Positions 7,852 to 15,936 of a DNA stretch of 33,736 nucleotides are shown here, piece after piece. Source of the DNA: Pseudomonadota bacterium (GTDB taxonomy: Bacteria; Pseudomonadota; Gammaproteobacteria; Steroidobacterales; Steroidobacteraceae); assembly GCA_026398785.1 (NCBI GenBank), contig JAPLSF010000002.1, positions 1 to 33,736 on the forward strand. Direction: 5' to 3'. Every line of letters starts with the position of its first letter. The stretch's first letter is position 1. A program made the translations under genes and the position numbers. The notes under the pieces were generated by a model. That model had not been told where the DNA came from and made no database searches. It saw only the letters and a program-made list of their open reading frames with translations.

Positions 7852-8979
7852 TCACGGCGCCCGCAGCCCGGCGCGCGTCGTCAGGTAAACAGCGAACGTG
7901 CCGAGCCAGTGTCCGCCTTCGTAGTGCTCGCCGGTCACGGCGGGGAGCGCTGCGGCAGCGTGAGCCTCGGCGGCCGCGTTCAATGCGCCGATGCGCCGGT
8001 CGCCCTGCGGCAGCCCCGACGCGATCCCGAGCAGCATCCAGCTGCGACTGAGGTTGAGGCCGTCGATGTGCGCGAGTTTCGGATCGCTGCGGTCGGTCAC
8101 TTCGCCGGGTGCGAGCCATGTCCGCTTCGCGCTCGTCGGGATGACCGGCAGGAAATGGCGCAGCCAGGCACCGTACTCGCGCGGCGGCAGGATGCGCCGC
8201 ATGAGGTCTGCTTCGGCGAGGCAGGGCGAAAGGAAGTCCTCGCCCGAGGGCTCGTAGGCCAGCGGGCAGTTCCTGTCGCCCGCGTAGAACGCGCGCGCCT
8301 TCGATTCGATCAGCGACTGCATCGCGGCATCATGGGTAACGCGAGCCCAGTCATGCACGAGTCCGAAAGCGAAGGCGGTCTGGCTGTGTTCGCCGACCCT
8401 GATCGGATAACGCAGCTTGGGCAGCCAGTTGCCCAGGCGCTGGACGACTTCCGCTTCGAGTGGCGAGAGAGTCTGCGACCACGCATGCGCTTGCGGGTCG
8501 TCCCACGCGCGCAACTCCGCCGCCAGCAGCAGCAGCCACGCGAGCCCGTAAGGGCGCTCATACGACGCGCGCCCTGGCGTCTGGAAGTAGGCGACCTCGC
8601 CTGCGATGTGGGCGGGGGTCAGGCTCTGCGCCAGTGCTGCACGCGCCTCCGCTGCGAACGGCGCCTGCGGAAATTGCCGGGCAAGACGCACGAGCAGCCA
8701 GTGCGCATGCACGGAAGAATGCCAGTCGTAGCAGCCGAAAAACGCGGGCGCGAGTTCACGCGGCGGACGCACGTCGGCATCGCTGCCGAGCGTGTGCGAA
8801 ATCTTGTTGGGGTACTCCATGTGCGCGCAATGCAGCGCGAGGTTCGCAAAACTCCCCGCCGCGGCTGCGTCCAGCGATGGCACGGCGACGCCTACGCCGG
8901 GCACCGCGAGCAGACTGATCAGACCGAGCGGCCGCACCGCGAGCGCGATGCGGGCCAGCGGTGCACGTTGCGCAGCCAT
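7852..8979 (-). CDS. DUF2891 family protein
   Basis: The 375-residue product matches the DUF2891 family: EYPNKISHTLGSDADVRPPRELAPAFFGCYDWHSSVHAHWLL near residues 54-95, RPYGLAWLLLLAAEL near 142-156, RVGEHSQTAFAFGLVHDWAR near 196-215, and CPLAYEPSGEDFLSPCLAEADLMRR near 237-261. The repeated helical pattern with conserved His and Trp suggests an alpha/alpha toroid, as in glycan-acting enzymes, but no activity is established. A hydrophobic N-terminus (LARIALAVRPLGLISLLAVPGVGVAVPSLDAAAA) looks like an export signal. The start at 8979 is supported by GGAGAG seven bases upstream. It sits 50 bases after the M16 peptidase gene and 23 bases before the WYL regulator. Confidence 0.85.
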   Translation of the reverse strand: MAAQRAPLARIALAVRPLGLISLLAVPGVGVAVPSLDAAAAGSFANLALHCAHMEYPNKISHTLGSDADVRPPRELAPAFFGCYDWHSSVHAHWLLVRLARQFPQAPFAAEARAALAQSLTPAHIAGEVAYFQTPGRASYERPYGLAWLLLLAAELRAWDDPQAHAWSQTLSPLEAEVVQRLGNWLPKLRYPIRVGEHSQTAFAFGLVHDWARVTHDAAMQSLIESKARAFYAGDRNCPLAYEPSGEDFLSPCLAEADLMRRILPPREYGAWLRHFLPVIPTSAKRTWLAPGEVTDRSDPKLAHIDGLNLSRSWMLLGIASGLPQGDRRIGALNAAAEAHAAAALPAVTGEHYEGGHWLGTFAVYLTTRAGLRAP

Positions 8980-9029
8980 GCTTCGACTCTCCGTCGACGA
9001 ACGTTCAGGCGTGGATCATAGCCCCGCCT

Positions 9030-11864
9030 TCAGCGCAGCACGTTACCGTCCGCGTCGAGCACCTGCACGTTGCCGAGCCCGAGCTGGCGAATGGGCGCCT
9101 CGATTTTCGACAGGTCGCCGACGATGACCCATGTGAGCGAGTCGGGTCGGAATGCCTGCGCCGCCGCTTGCCGGACTCCGGCATCGGTTTGCGCCTGGAG
9201 TAGTGACTGCAACGTGCGCACGTAATCGTCAGGCCGGCCGAATCGCACGATGTCGCCGATCGCGCCGCTCACGGCCGCGTTGGTCTCGTATTGTCCGGAC
9301 AGCGCGCGCACGTCACGGCTGCGGATCTTGTCGACCTCGTCCGCGGTGATGGGTTTCGCGGCGAGGAGTTCGGCCAGTTCGCGCCGGATTTCCTGGATCG
9401 ATTCCACGGTCTTGTCGGTCTGGACCGGTGCCGACAGCAGCCAGGGTCGCTGGCCGCGCGTTTCCGCCAGGCTCGAACGTGCGCCGTACGACCAGTGCTT
9501 GTCTTCGCGCAGGTTCATGTTGATTCGCGACGTGAAGGTGCCGCCGAGCACGTCATTGGCCGTATTGAGTTCGATGCGGTCCGTTGCGAGGCTCGACGGC
9601 ATCAGCTGTCCGGCGAGAATCGAGGTCTGCGGTGCACCCGGACGGTCGAGCAGGTAGACGCGCGTCCCGCTCGAAGCTGTCGCGGCAGCGATGGCAGCGT
9701 GGGTGGGTCTTGCGCCCGCCGGTGGTTGCCAGTGGCCGAAGTGCCGCTCCAGCAGCGGCAGGATCGTCGCGGGAGTCACCGCGCCCGTCACGATGATCGT
9801 CGCGTTGTCGGGCCGCAGGAAGTCCCGCTGGTAGGCGACGAGATCGTCGCGGGTCAATGCGGACACGGACGCCTCCGTGCCTGATCCCGAGAACGGAATG
9901 GCGTAGGGATGGCCTGCACCGTAGAGCAGCGGTGGCAGCACGCGCAGCGCAAGTGCATCCGGGCTCACCTTTTCACGCGCGATGCCGGCGATCCACTCCT
10001 TGCGCACGCGCTCGATTTCATTTGCGGGAAACGTCGGGCGCCGCACCACGTCGGCCAGCAGCGCGAGCGACGGGTCCGCCTGATCAGTCATCAGCGACAC
10101 GGCCGCGAATGCCGTGTCGAGGCTCGCCCCGCTGGCAATCTGCGCGCCTAGCCGCTCTGCGCGGTCGGCGATCGCGAGCGAGTCGAGCTTGCCGGCGCCT
10201 TCGTCGAGCAGCGACATCGCGAAGCTCGCGGTGCCCGGCTTGCGGCCCTGGTCGCCGACGAAACCGCCACCGAACAGCAAAGAGACGCGGGCGACGGGCA
10301 CGCCCGGACGTGTCGCTATGATCACCGGAATGCCGTTGCTGAGCTGCATGCGCTGCAGTTCGGGGAAAACGGTGTCGGGAAACTCGGTGGTGACCGGCGG
10401 GCCTTGCTTGCGGTCGACAGTGTCCGTCGCCGCCGCGGTATAGGGTGGCTGGGGCAACACTTCGAGGGTGTAGTCACCCTGCGAGAGCCACTGGCGCGCG
10501 ACGCGTTGCAGATCGGCTGGCTTCGCGGCATCGATCCATGCCAGCGACTGGCGATAACAGCCCGGATCGCCTGCAAACACCTCGCATGAGGCGAGCACGT
10601 CCGCCTTGCCGCCGAAGCCGCCGATGCGTTCCAGGCCGCGGACGAAACCCGCGCGAATCGCGATCCTGGCCCGCTCGAGTTCGGCCTGCGTCGGCCCGTG
10701 CTCGATGAAGCGCTGCAGTTCCTCCATCATCGCCGCCTCGACGCGCGCGACCGGAACGCCCTGTTTGACGTCGGCCGAGAGCGTAAAGAGCCCGGCGATT
10801 TCGAGCGGCGACTGGCCCGCGCCGGCGCTGTCGGCCAGTCGCTCGCGGTAGACAAGACGTTCGTAGAGACGCGACGTCTTGCCACCGCCGAGGATTTCGC
10901 CGACCAGGCCGAGGTACTCGGAGTCGCGGGTATTGTCGGGCGGCGTGTTCCAGTAGCGCTGCCAGCGCGGCTGCGCGACCTGGTCGTACATTCTTTCGCG
11001 ACGGCTGTCAGTGCGGGCAGCAATCCAGATGCCGGGCCGGGTGACGGCGGGGCCCGGAGCGATGTGTCCAAAATATTGCTCGGCTTTGGCGCGTGCCGTG
11101 TGCACGTCGATGTCGCCGGCCAGCACCAGGACGGCGTTGGCCGCGCCGTAATAGGTGCGGAACCATTCGCGCACGTCGTCGAGCGTCGCGGCGTCGAGGT
11201 CTGCCATCGAGCCGATCGGCAGCGTGCGGTACGGATGGCCCGGCGGGAAGCTTGCGCGGTACACCGTTTCGGACACGCGGCCGTAGGGACGATTCTCGCC
11301 TTGCCTCTTCTCGTTCTTGACCACGCCACGCTGCTCGTCGAGCCGTGGTTGCGTCACGACGCCGAGCAGATGGCCCATGCGGTCCGATTCCATCCAGAGC
11401 GCGAGGTCGAGTGCCGTCGTCGGCACGTTCTGGAAATAGTTGGTGCGGTCGAAGCTGGTCGTGCCGTTCATGCTGGTCGCGCCGACCTGCTCGAACGGCT
11501 TGAAGTACTCGTCGTCGTAATGCTCGGAGCCCTGGAACATCAGGTGCTCGAACAGGTGGGCAAACCCCGTCTTGCCGGGCAGTTCGTTCTTCGAACCCAC
11601 GTGGTACCAGACGTTCACCGCCACGATCGGCGCCTTGCGATCGGTGTGGACCACGACCGTCAGGCCATTGGCAAGCGTGAATTTCTCGTACGGGATCAGT
11701 TCTCCGCCGGCTGGGCCGGGGATGGCCACCGGCGCGGACACGCCCTGCGCTGCAGCCGCGACCGGGCCCAACAGACCCACCCCAGTGACCAGGAGCGCAC
11801 CCAATCGCCCGCTAACCGTCGTCCGGGGTTCAAATTGCGACTTCCTGTTGCCAAAAAACATCAT
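9030..11864 (-). CDS. M16 family zinc metallopeptidase, two-domain, exported
   Basis: This 944-residue protein has an N-terminal signal peptide (ending ...GPVAAAAQG) and two M16 halves in tandem. The inverted zinc motif HLFEH lies in KTGFAHLFEHLMFQGSEH near residues 99-116, with the third ligand Glu in VVKNEKRQ near residue 190. The second half carries the FTSRINMNLREDKHWSYGA segment near residues 790-808, the conserved Arg/Tyr substrate-binding site of the non-catalytic repeat. The full-length single-chain form is common in proteobacteria for periplasmic peptide degradation. The start at 11864 follows CGGAG. An alternative ATG is one codon later. It heads a likely three-gene minus-strand unit with DUF2891 and WYL genes and is divergent from the OmpW/OmpA gene. 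Confidence 0.93.
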   Translation of the reverse strand: MMFFGNRKSQFEPRTTVSGRLGALLVTGVGLLGPVAAAAQGVSAPVAIPGPAGGELIPYEKFTLANGLTVVVHTDRKAPIVAVNVWYHVGSKNELPGKTGFAHLFEHLMFQGSEHYDDEYFKPFEQVGATSMNGTTSFDRTNYFQNVPTTALDLALWMESDRMGHLLGVVTQPRLDEQRGVVKNEKRQGENRPYGRVSETVYRASFPPGHPYRTLPIGSMADLDAATLDDVREWFRTYYGAANAVLVLAGDIDVHTARAKAEQYFGHIAPGPAVTRPGIWIAARTDSRRERMYDQVAQPRWQRYWNTPPDNTRDSEYLGLVGEILGGGKTSRLYERLVYRERLADSAGAGQSPLEIAGLFTLSADVKQGVPVARVEAAMMEELQRFIEHGPTQAELERARIAIRAGFVRGLERIGGFGGKADVLASCEVFAGDPGCYRQSLAWIDAAKPADLQRVARQWLSQGDYTLEVLPQPPYTAAATDTVDRKQGPPVTTEFPDTVFPELQRMQLSNGIPVIIATRPGVPVARVSLLFGGGFVGDQGRKPGTASFAMSLLDEGAGKLDSLAIADRAERLGAQIASGASLDTAFAAVSLMTDQADPSLALLADVVRRPTFPANEIERVRKEWIAGIAREKVSPDALALRVLPPLLYGAGHPYAIPFSGSGTEASVSALTRDDLVAYQRDFLRPDNATIIVTGAVTPATILPLLERHFGHWQPPAGARPTHAAIAAATASSGTRVYLLDRPGAPQTSILAGQLMPSSLATDRIELNTANDVLGGTFTSRINMNLREDKHWSYGARSSLAETRGQRPWLLSAPVQTDKTVESIQEIRRELAELLAAKPITADEVDKIRSRDVRALSGQYETNAAVSGAIGDIVRFGRPDDYVRTLQSLLQAQTDAGVRQAAAQAFRPDSLTWVIVGDLSKIEAPIRQLGLGNVQVLDADGNVLR

Positions 11865-12047
11865 ATACTCCGGGTGAAACCGGCAAGCAGGCCGGGGCGA
11901 ATCGAGTCGGTCCAGCCCGCTGCGGTCAGACCTGATTTACCGCACTGGACTTTAGACCACGATTAAGCCGAAAATTGCGCCGCCGAGTTATGTCGTGCCC
12001 GTCTTGGGTGTGGTGACGGGCTGGTGGCCAGCGGCCGCCGTTGAATT

Positions 12048-12077
12048 TATAATGCATGGCATAAAAGCCACAAGGAG
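12048..12077 (+). promoter_or_regulatory. Probable -10 box and ribosome binding site of the OmpW/OmpA gene
   Basis: A perfect TATAAT lies at 12048-12053 in an AT-richer patch (TTGAATTTATAATGCATGG), unusual for this GC-rich window. AAGGAG at 12072-12077 is 9 bases ahead of the ATG at 12087. No convincing -35 hexamer is visible. The implied leader is only about 25 bases, as expected for a strongly expressed outer-membrane protein gene. Confidence 0.6.
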
Positions 12078-12086
12078 AACGCCTCA

Positions 12087-13143
12087 ATGTCATCTCGTTA
12101 TCTCATTCCTTTGGCTGTTGCCGCAGCCCTCGCGGCTCCGGTCGCTGCCCATGCCCAAGAAGGCACGTACGATCCGGGCAAGTGGTTGGTGCGCGTCGGT
12201 ATTGATCACTCCGCACATCGGCACTGAACTGCTGGTGGCGTGGCCATTTACGCACGGCCTCGACCTCGACAGCGGCAGCCGTCCGCTCGACCGCGTCGCG
12301 CATGTCGACGTGATGCCGCCGACGCTGAGCCTCAACTGGCACTTCAACCCGAACGGCCTGGTCCGCCCCTATATCGGCGCGGGCATCAACTACACGCTGT
12401 TCTCGGGCGAAGAGACCACGGGTGCCCTCAACGGTGCTAACTTGAAGCTCGACGACTCGATCGGCGCCGCCGGTCAGGTCGGTGTCGACATCGGCCAGCG
12501 CAACTGGTTCTTTAACGCGAGTGCGCGTTACATCGACATGTCGTCCGACGTTACGCTTAACGGCGCCGACGTTGGCACCGCCGACCTGAACCCGTGGGTG
12601 TACGGCGTCCACGTTGGCTATCGCTTCGGCCACATGATCCCGCCGGCCCCGGTGGCCGCCCCGGTCGTCGCCCCGCCCCCGCCGCCCCCGCCCCCGCCCG
12701 CCAAGTGCGCGGACTCGGATGGCGATGGCGTCTGTGACGAAGCGGACAAGTGCCCGGGCACCCCGGCCGGCACCAAGGTCGACTCGGTCGGCTGCCCGCT
12801 CGAGCAGACCCTCAAGCTCCTGTTCGACTTCGACAGCGCCGAGCTGCGCCCCGAGTCGATCACGGAACTCGAGCGCGTCGTGAAGTTCATGGGCGACGTG
12901 CCGTTTGCCAAGGCGATGGTTGAAGGCCACACCGACAGCGTCGGTGCGGAAGCCTACAACCAGGCCCTGTCGGACCGTCGCGCGAAGTCGGTGTTTGACT
13001 ACCTGTCGTCGCGTGGTGTTGACCCGGCTCGCCTGAGCTCGATCGGTCACGGCGAACTCAAGCCGATCGCCGACAACACGACGGCCGAAGGCCGCCAGCT
13101 GAACCGTCGCGTCATGCTGATCCGCACGGATTCGGGCATGTAA
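12087..13143 (+). pseudogene. OmpW-type barrel fused to OmpA C-terminal domain, N-terminal frame break
   Basis: From ATG 12087 a signal peptide is read (MSSRYLIPLAVAAALAAPVAAHAQ), then GTYDPGKWLVRVG, the first OmpW strand. This frame stops at about 12226. From about 12202 a second frame reads LITPHIGTELLVAWPF, then PPTLSLNWHFNP, RPYIGAGINYTLF, LDDSIGAAGQVGVD and DLNPWVYGVHVGYRFG, all OmpW barrel strands. After a proline-rich linker (PPPPPPPPP), a thrombospondin type 3 calcium-binding repeat (DSDGDGVCDEADKCPGTPAG) and an OmpA peptidoglycan-binding domain follow (LLFDFDSAELRPES, VEGHTDSVGAEAYNQALSDRRAKSV, GHGELKPIADN). Compared with OmpW, roughly 30-35 residues between GKWLVRVG and LITPHIG are missing and the frame changes. 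It is a deletion or an assembly error. The downstream frame alone would lack an export signal. Confidence 0.8.
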
Positions 13144-13172
13144 TCGACGCTGCAACCGCCCGCGGGTTGCAA

Positions 13173-13213
13173 ACGAGGCCCCGTCGCGCAAGCGCCGGGG
13201 CCTTCGTTTTTTT
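13173..13213 (+). terminator. Rho-independent terminator after the OmpW/OmpA gene
   Basis: ACGAGGCCCC pairs with GGGGCCTTCGT (one-base bulge) around a short loop and is followed at once by seven T at 13207-13213. A second, smaller stem (GCAACC...GGTTGC) precedes it at about 13152-13170. It lies 30 bases after the stop codon. Confidence 0.85.
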
Positions 13214-13277
13214 GGCAGGTTGAATCTGCCGGGCCGCTCCCGCCTAATTGCTGCCATACGGATCCAAAGGAGCGGAC

Positions 13278-14168
13278 ATGAAACTGGCGTTCACGAAAGC
13301 ACTGTTGCTTGGCATCGCGGCACTGCAGGGCGCCGCAGCGTTCGCGGCACCGGCGACCGGTCTCGACGACCAGGGCCGTTCGATGACGGACGACAAGGCG
13401 CTCTACGCCGTCGCGCATGGCGAGTGGCGCTCGGACGAGGCCAAGGCCCGTGATCGGTACCGCCACCCGATCGAATCGCTGACCTTCTGGGGCTTGAAGC
13501 CCGGCATGACGATTCTCGAGATCCAGCCGGGGTCGCAGTCGTGGTGGACCGACATCCTTGCTCCGTACGCGAAGAAGACGGGCGGCTCGTTCTATGTGAC
13601 AGGCGCCGACCTCGCGAACCCCAAGCTGTCCGAAGGCGCGCGCAAGTCGCGCAGCAGTTTCGAAGCGCGTTACCTGACCAAGCCGGAGCTGTACGGCGAC
13701 GTGCGCATCCTGAACTGGGGCGACGTGTCGAAGACACTGCCGGCCGAAACGTTCGACTTCATCCTGACCGCGCGCTCGATCCACGGCTGGATGCAGGACG
13801 AACCGAACACCGTGCACGACACCTTCGCCGAGTTCCACAAGGCGCTGAAGAAGGGCGGCATCCTGGCCGTCGAACAGCATCGCGCGAAGGCGGGCACCAA
13901 GCCCGAAAAGCCCGACACCGGCTACGTCACCGAGGCATACGTGATCGAACAGGCGAAGAAAGCTGGCTTCACGCTTGCGGGCAAGTCAGAAATCAACGCG
14001 AACCCGAAGGATACGACGGACCACCCGTTCGGGGTGTGGACGCTGCCGCCGAACCTGCGCTCGACGGCTTACGGCTCGGGCAATGAAGAGGATCCGACCT
14101 TCGACAAGAGCAAGTACATCGCGATCGGTGAGTCGGATCGGATGACGCTGAAGTTCGTGAAGAAGTGA
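13278..14168 (+). CDS. Exported class I methyltransferase-like protein (second copy of the family)
   Basis: This 296-residue protein has a signal peptide (MKLAFTKALLLGIAALQGAAAFA) and a COG4798-type predicted methyltransferase domain. YRHPIESLTFWGLKPGMTILEIQPGSQSWWTDILAPY spans about residues 57-93. The usual PGGGGWYT loop is here PGSQSWWT, so the glycine-rich SAM site is altered. LTARSIHGWMQDE near residues 163-175 and FHKALKKGGILAVEQHR near 186-202 match the family, and the C-terminus carries DHPFGVWTLPP. ATG 13278 has AAAGGAG upstream and begins the signal peptide. The gene is single, follows a terminator and precedes a long repeat hairpin. Substrate is unknown. It is more distant from the copy at 1451-2242 than a tandem duplicate would be. 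Confidence 0.82.
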   Translation: MKLAFTKALLLGIAALQGAAAFAAPATGLDDQGRSMTDDKALYAVAHGEWRSDEAKARDRYRHPIESLTFWGLKPGMTILEIQPGSQSWWTDILAPYAKKTGGSFYVTGADLANPKLSEGARKSRSSFEARYLTKPELYGDVRILNWGDVSKTLPAETFDFILTARSIHGWMQDEPNTVHDTFAEFHKALKKGGILAVEQHRAKAGTKPEKPDTGYVTEAYVIEQAKKAGFTLAGKSEINANPKDTTDHPFGVWTLPPNLRSTAYGSGNEEDPTFDKSKYIAIGESDRMTLKFVKK

Positions 14169-14170
14169 GG

Positions 14171-14249
14171 GGAAGGGCAGGAAGGGCAGGAAGGGGAGGA
14201 AGGGCAGGAAGGGCAGGAAGGACAGGAAGGACAGGAAGGGCAGGAAGGG
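14171..14249 (+). repeat. Tandem 9-bp repeat (GGAAGGGCA, about 8.8 copies)
   Basis: Eight full units starting at 14171 plus a seven-base partial unit at 14243-14249 follow the methyltransferase stop codon by two bases. Variation is limited: one GGAAGGGGA and two GGAAGGACA. The unit length is a multiple of three, so spurious PFL-repeat frames appear on the minus strand. The array is purine-rich on the plus strand. Confidence 0.95.
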
Positions 14250-14310
14250 ATTAGTGGCACTGCCTAACCCCTTCCTTCCCTTCCGCACCTTCCTGCCCTT
14301 CCGCCCCTTC
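14243..14310. terminator. Fold-back hairpin formed by the 9-bp repeat and its inverted arm
   Basis: The last repeat unit GGAAGGG pairs with CCCTTCC at 14269-14275, and the apex TTAGTGGCACTGCCTAA is itself self-complementary. Further CTTCC/CCCTTCC units to 14310 can pair with earlier repeat units, so up to about 40 bases per arm are possible in several registers. It lies between the convergent stop codons at 14168 and 14311. A bidirectional terminator or mRNA 3'-end stabiliser is plausible, though no long T-run is present. Confidence 0.6.
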
Positions 14311-15936
14311 CTAGATCTCCTCCGGCTGCGTCCGGATCGCGCCGCACGGGCACTCCGAGACGCACAGCCCGCAACCCTTGCAATAGTCGTAATTGAACGC
14401 ATAGCGGTTGCCCGCGCCGAGCTTGATCACCGCATTGTCGGGGCAGACGCCGTAGCAGTTGTCGCACTCGAAGCAATTGCCGCAACTCAGGCAGCGCCGC
14501 GCTTCGAATTGCGCGGTCGCGGGATCGAACCCGCCGACCACTTCGTCGAACGTTGATTGCCGGCGCACAATGTCCAGCACCGGACGCTGCGCTTTCGGCG
14601 CGTCCGAGTAGTACCAGGTGTTGAGCTTGTCGAACGAGGCGAGTTCGTGGCGTGGCGGATGCGTCCAGGTTTCGCCGCGCAGCCAGGCATCGATGTTGCG
14701 GGCGGCGAGCTTGCCGTGGCCGATGCCGACCGTGACCGTGCGCTCGCCCGGCACCATGTCGCCGCCCGCGAAGATGCCCGCGTGGCCGGTCATCATGTTC
14801 GCGTCGACCTTGACCACGCCGCCGTCGATCTCCAGGCCTGGCACGCCGTCGAGCAACGCAAGATCCACGTCCTGGCCGAGCGCGAGCACGACCGAATCCG
14901 CTTGCAGCGTCTCGAACTCACCGGTCGGCTGTGCGATGCCTTTGTCGTCGAGCGTCATCTTCTCGACCGTGATCGACGACTCGCCGGCCTCGCGGATGGT
15001 CGAGAGCCACTTCACCAGTACTCCTTCCTGCAGTGCTTCTTCGAGCTCCGACTCGTGCGCCGGCATCTTCTCGCGCGTGCGGCGGTAGACGATCACGGAT
15101 TCCTCGGCCCCGAGCCTCTTCGCAGTGCGCGCGACATCGAGTGCGGTGTTGCCGCCGCCGTAAACGACGACGCGCCTGCCGAGCAGTGGCTGGTCCGCAC
15201 CCTCCATGCTACGCAGCACGGCGACGGCATCGAGCATCTTTCCGGCGCTGCCGGCCGGCAAATATGCGCGCTTGGCGATGTGTGCCCCGACCGCGAGAAA
15301 GACGGCGTCGAAATGGCCGTCGCGCTTCGCGGCGAGCACGTCGTCGACCTTCGAATTCAGCTCGAGCGTCACGCCGAGTCCGACGATGCGCGCGATCTCT
15401 GCGTCGAGCACTTCGCGCGGCAACCGGTACTTTGGGATGCCAAAACGCATCATGCCGCCCGCCAGCGGGCCGGCTTCGCGGATCGTCACGGTGTGACCGG
15501 CGCGCGCGAGCTGGTACGCGGCAGACAGGCCTGACGGACCTGCGCCCACCACCAGCACACGCATGCCCGTGGCCTTCGCGACCGGCGCGAATTTCCAGCC
15601 GTACTTCAGTGCCTCGTCGCCGATGAAACGCTCGATCGCGTTGACGCCTACGCATTCGTCCAGTTGGGCGCGGTTGCACGCCGTTTCGCACGGGTGATAG
15701 CAGACTCGGCCCATGCAGGCAGGCAGGGGGTTTGCTTCGGTCATCAGCCGCCACGCTTTCTCATAGTCGCCGGATTCGGCGTGGAACAGCCACCCCTGGA
15801 TGTTCTCGCCCGAGGGGCATGCGTCATTGCACGGTGGCAGGCGATCGACATAGACGGGGCGCACCGTCCGCCACGAACCCGTGTGGTTGGCAAGGCTCGA
15901 GCCGGGGTCGAGTGTGATCGCAAACGGTTTCTTCAC
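14311..15936 (-). CDS. GltD-like FAD/NAD(P) oxidoreductase fused to a 2[4Fe-4S] ferredoxin domain
   Basis: The 541-residue protein has four parts. An N-terminal GltD-type Fe-S region has cysteines in PPCNDACPSG, PACMGRVCYHPCETACNR and ECVGVNAIERF (residues 36-107). An FAD-binding fold follows with VLVVGAGPSGLSAAYQLARAG near 124-144. An NAD(P) fold has VVVYGGGNTALDVARTAKRLGA and the YRRTREKMPA basic patch (about 258-292), which favours NADPH. A C-terminal ferredoxin domain has CLSCGNCFECDNCYGVCP and CKGCGLCVSECPCG (about 476-530). It is last in the 2-oxoacid oxidoreductase operon, starting with GTG that overlaps the beta-subunit stop by four bases. It likely serves as delta subunit and passes electrons from the oxidoreductase to NAD(P). 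PadH/PadF of phenylglyoxylate oxidoreductase supply the comparison. Confidence 0.88.
   Translation of the reverse strand: MKKPFAITLDPGSSLANHTGSWRTVRPVYVDRLPPCNDACPSGENIQGWLFHAESGDYEKAWRLMTEANPLPACMGRVCYHPCETACNRAQLDECVGVNAIERFIGDEALKYGWKFAPVAKATGMRVLVVGAGPSGLSAAYQLARAGHTVTIREAGPLAGGMMRFGIPKYRLPREVLDAEIARIVGLGVTLELNSKVDDVLAAKRDGHFDAVFLAVGAHIAKRAYLPAGSAGKMLDAVAVLRSMEGADQPLLGRRVVVYGGGNTALDVARTAKRLGAEESVIVYRRTREKMPAHESELEEALQEGVLVKWLSTIREAGESSITVEKMTLDDKGIAQPTGEFETLQADSVVLALGQDVDLALLDGVPGLEIDGGVVKVDANMMTGHAGIFAGGDMVPGERTVTVGIGHGKLAARNIDAWLRGETWTHPPRHELASFDKLNTWYYSDAPKAQRPVLDIVRRQSTFDEVVGGFDPATAQFEARRCLSCGNCFECDNCYGVCPDNAVIKLGAGNRYAFNYDYCKGCGLCVSECPCGAIRTQPEEI

Noticed and set aside
10698-11966. 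A 422-codon open frame on the plus strand
   Set aside because: It is antisense to the two-domain M16 peptidase, which has intact catalytic motifs and a signal peptide.
11995-12201. The upstream part of the long OmpA frame as the true N-terminus
   Set aside because: It reads through the promoter and ribosome binding site in the wrong frame. The real signal peptide is in the frame that starts at 12087.
14171-14249. A CRISPR array
   Set aside because: The units are 9 bases long, contiguous and without spacers, and no cas gene is nearby.
14069-14402. Minus-strand frames coding for PFLPFLSFL-type repeats
   Set aside because: They come from translating the 9-bp repeat. The frame has no start signal and overlaps the 3' ends of two real genes.
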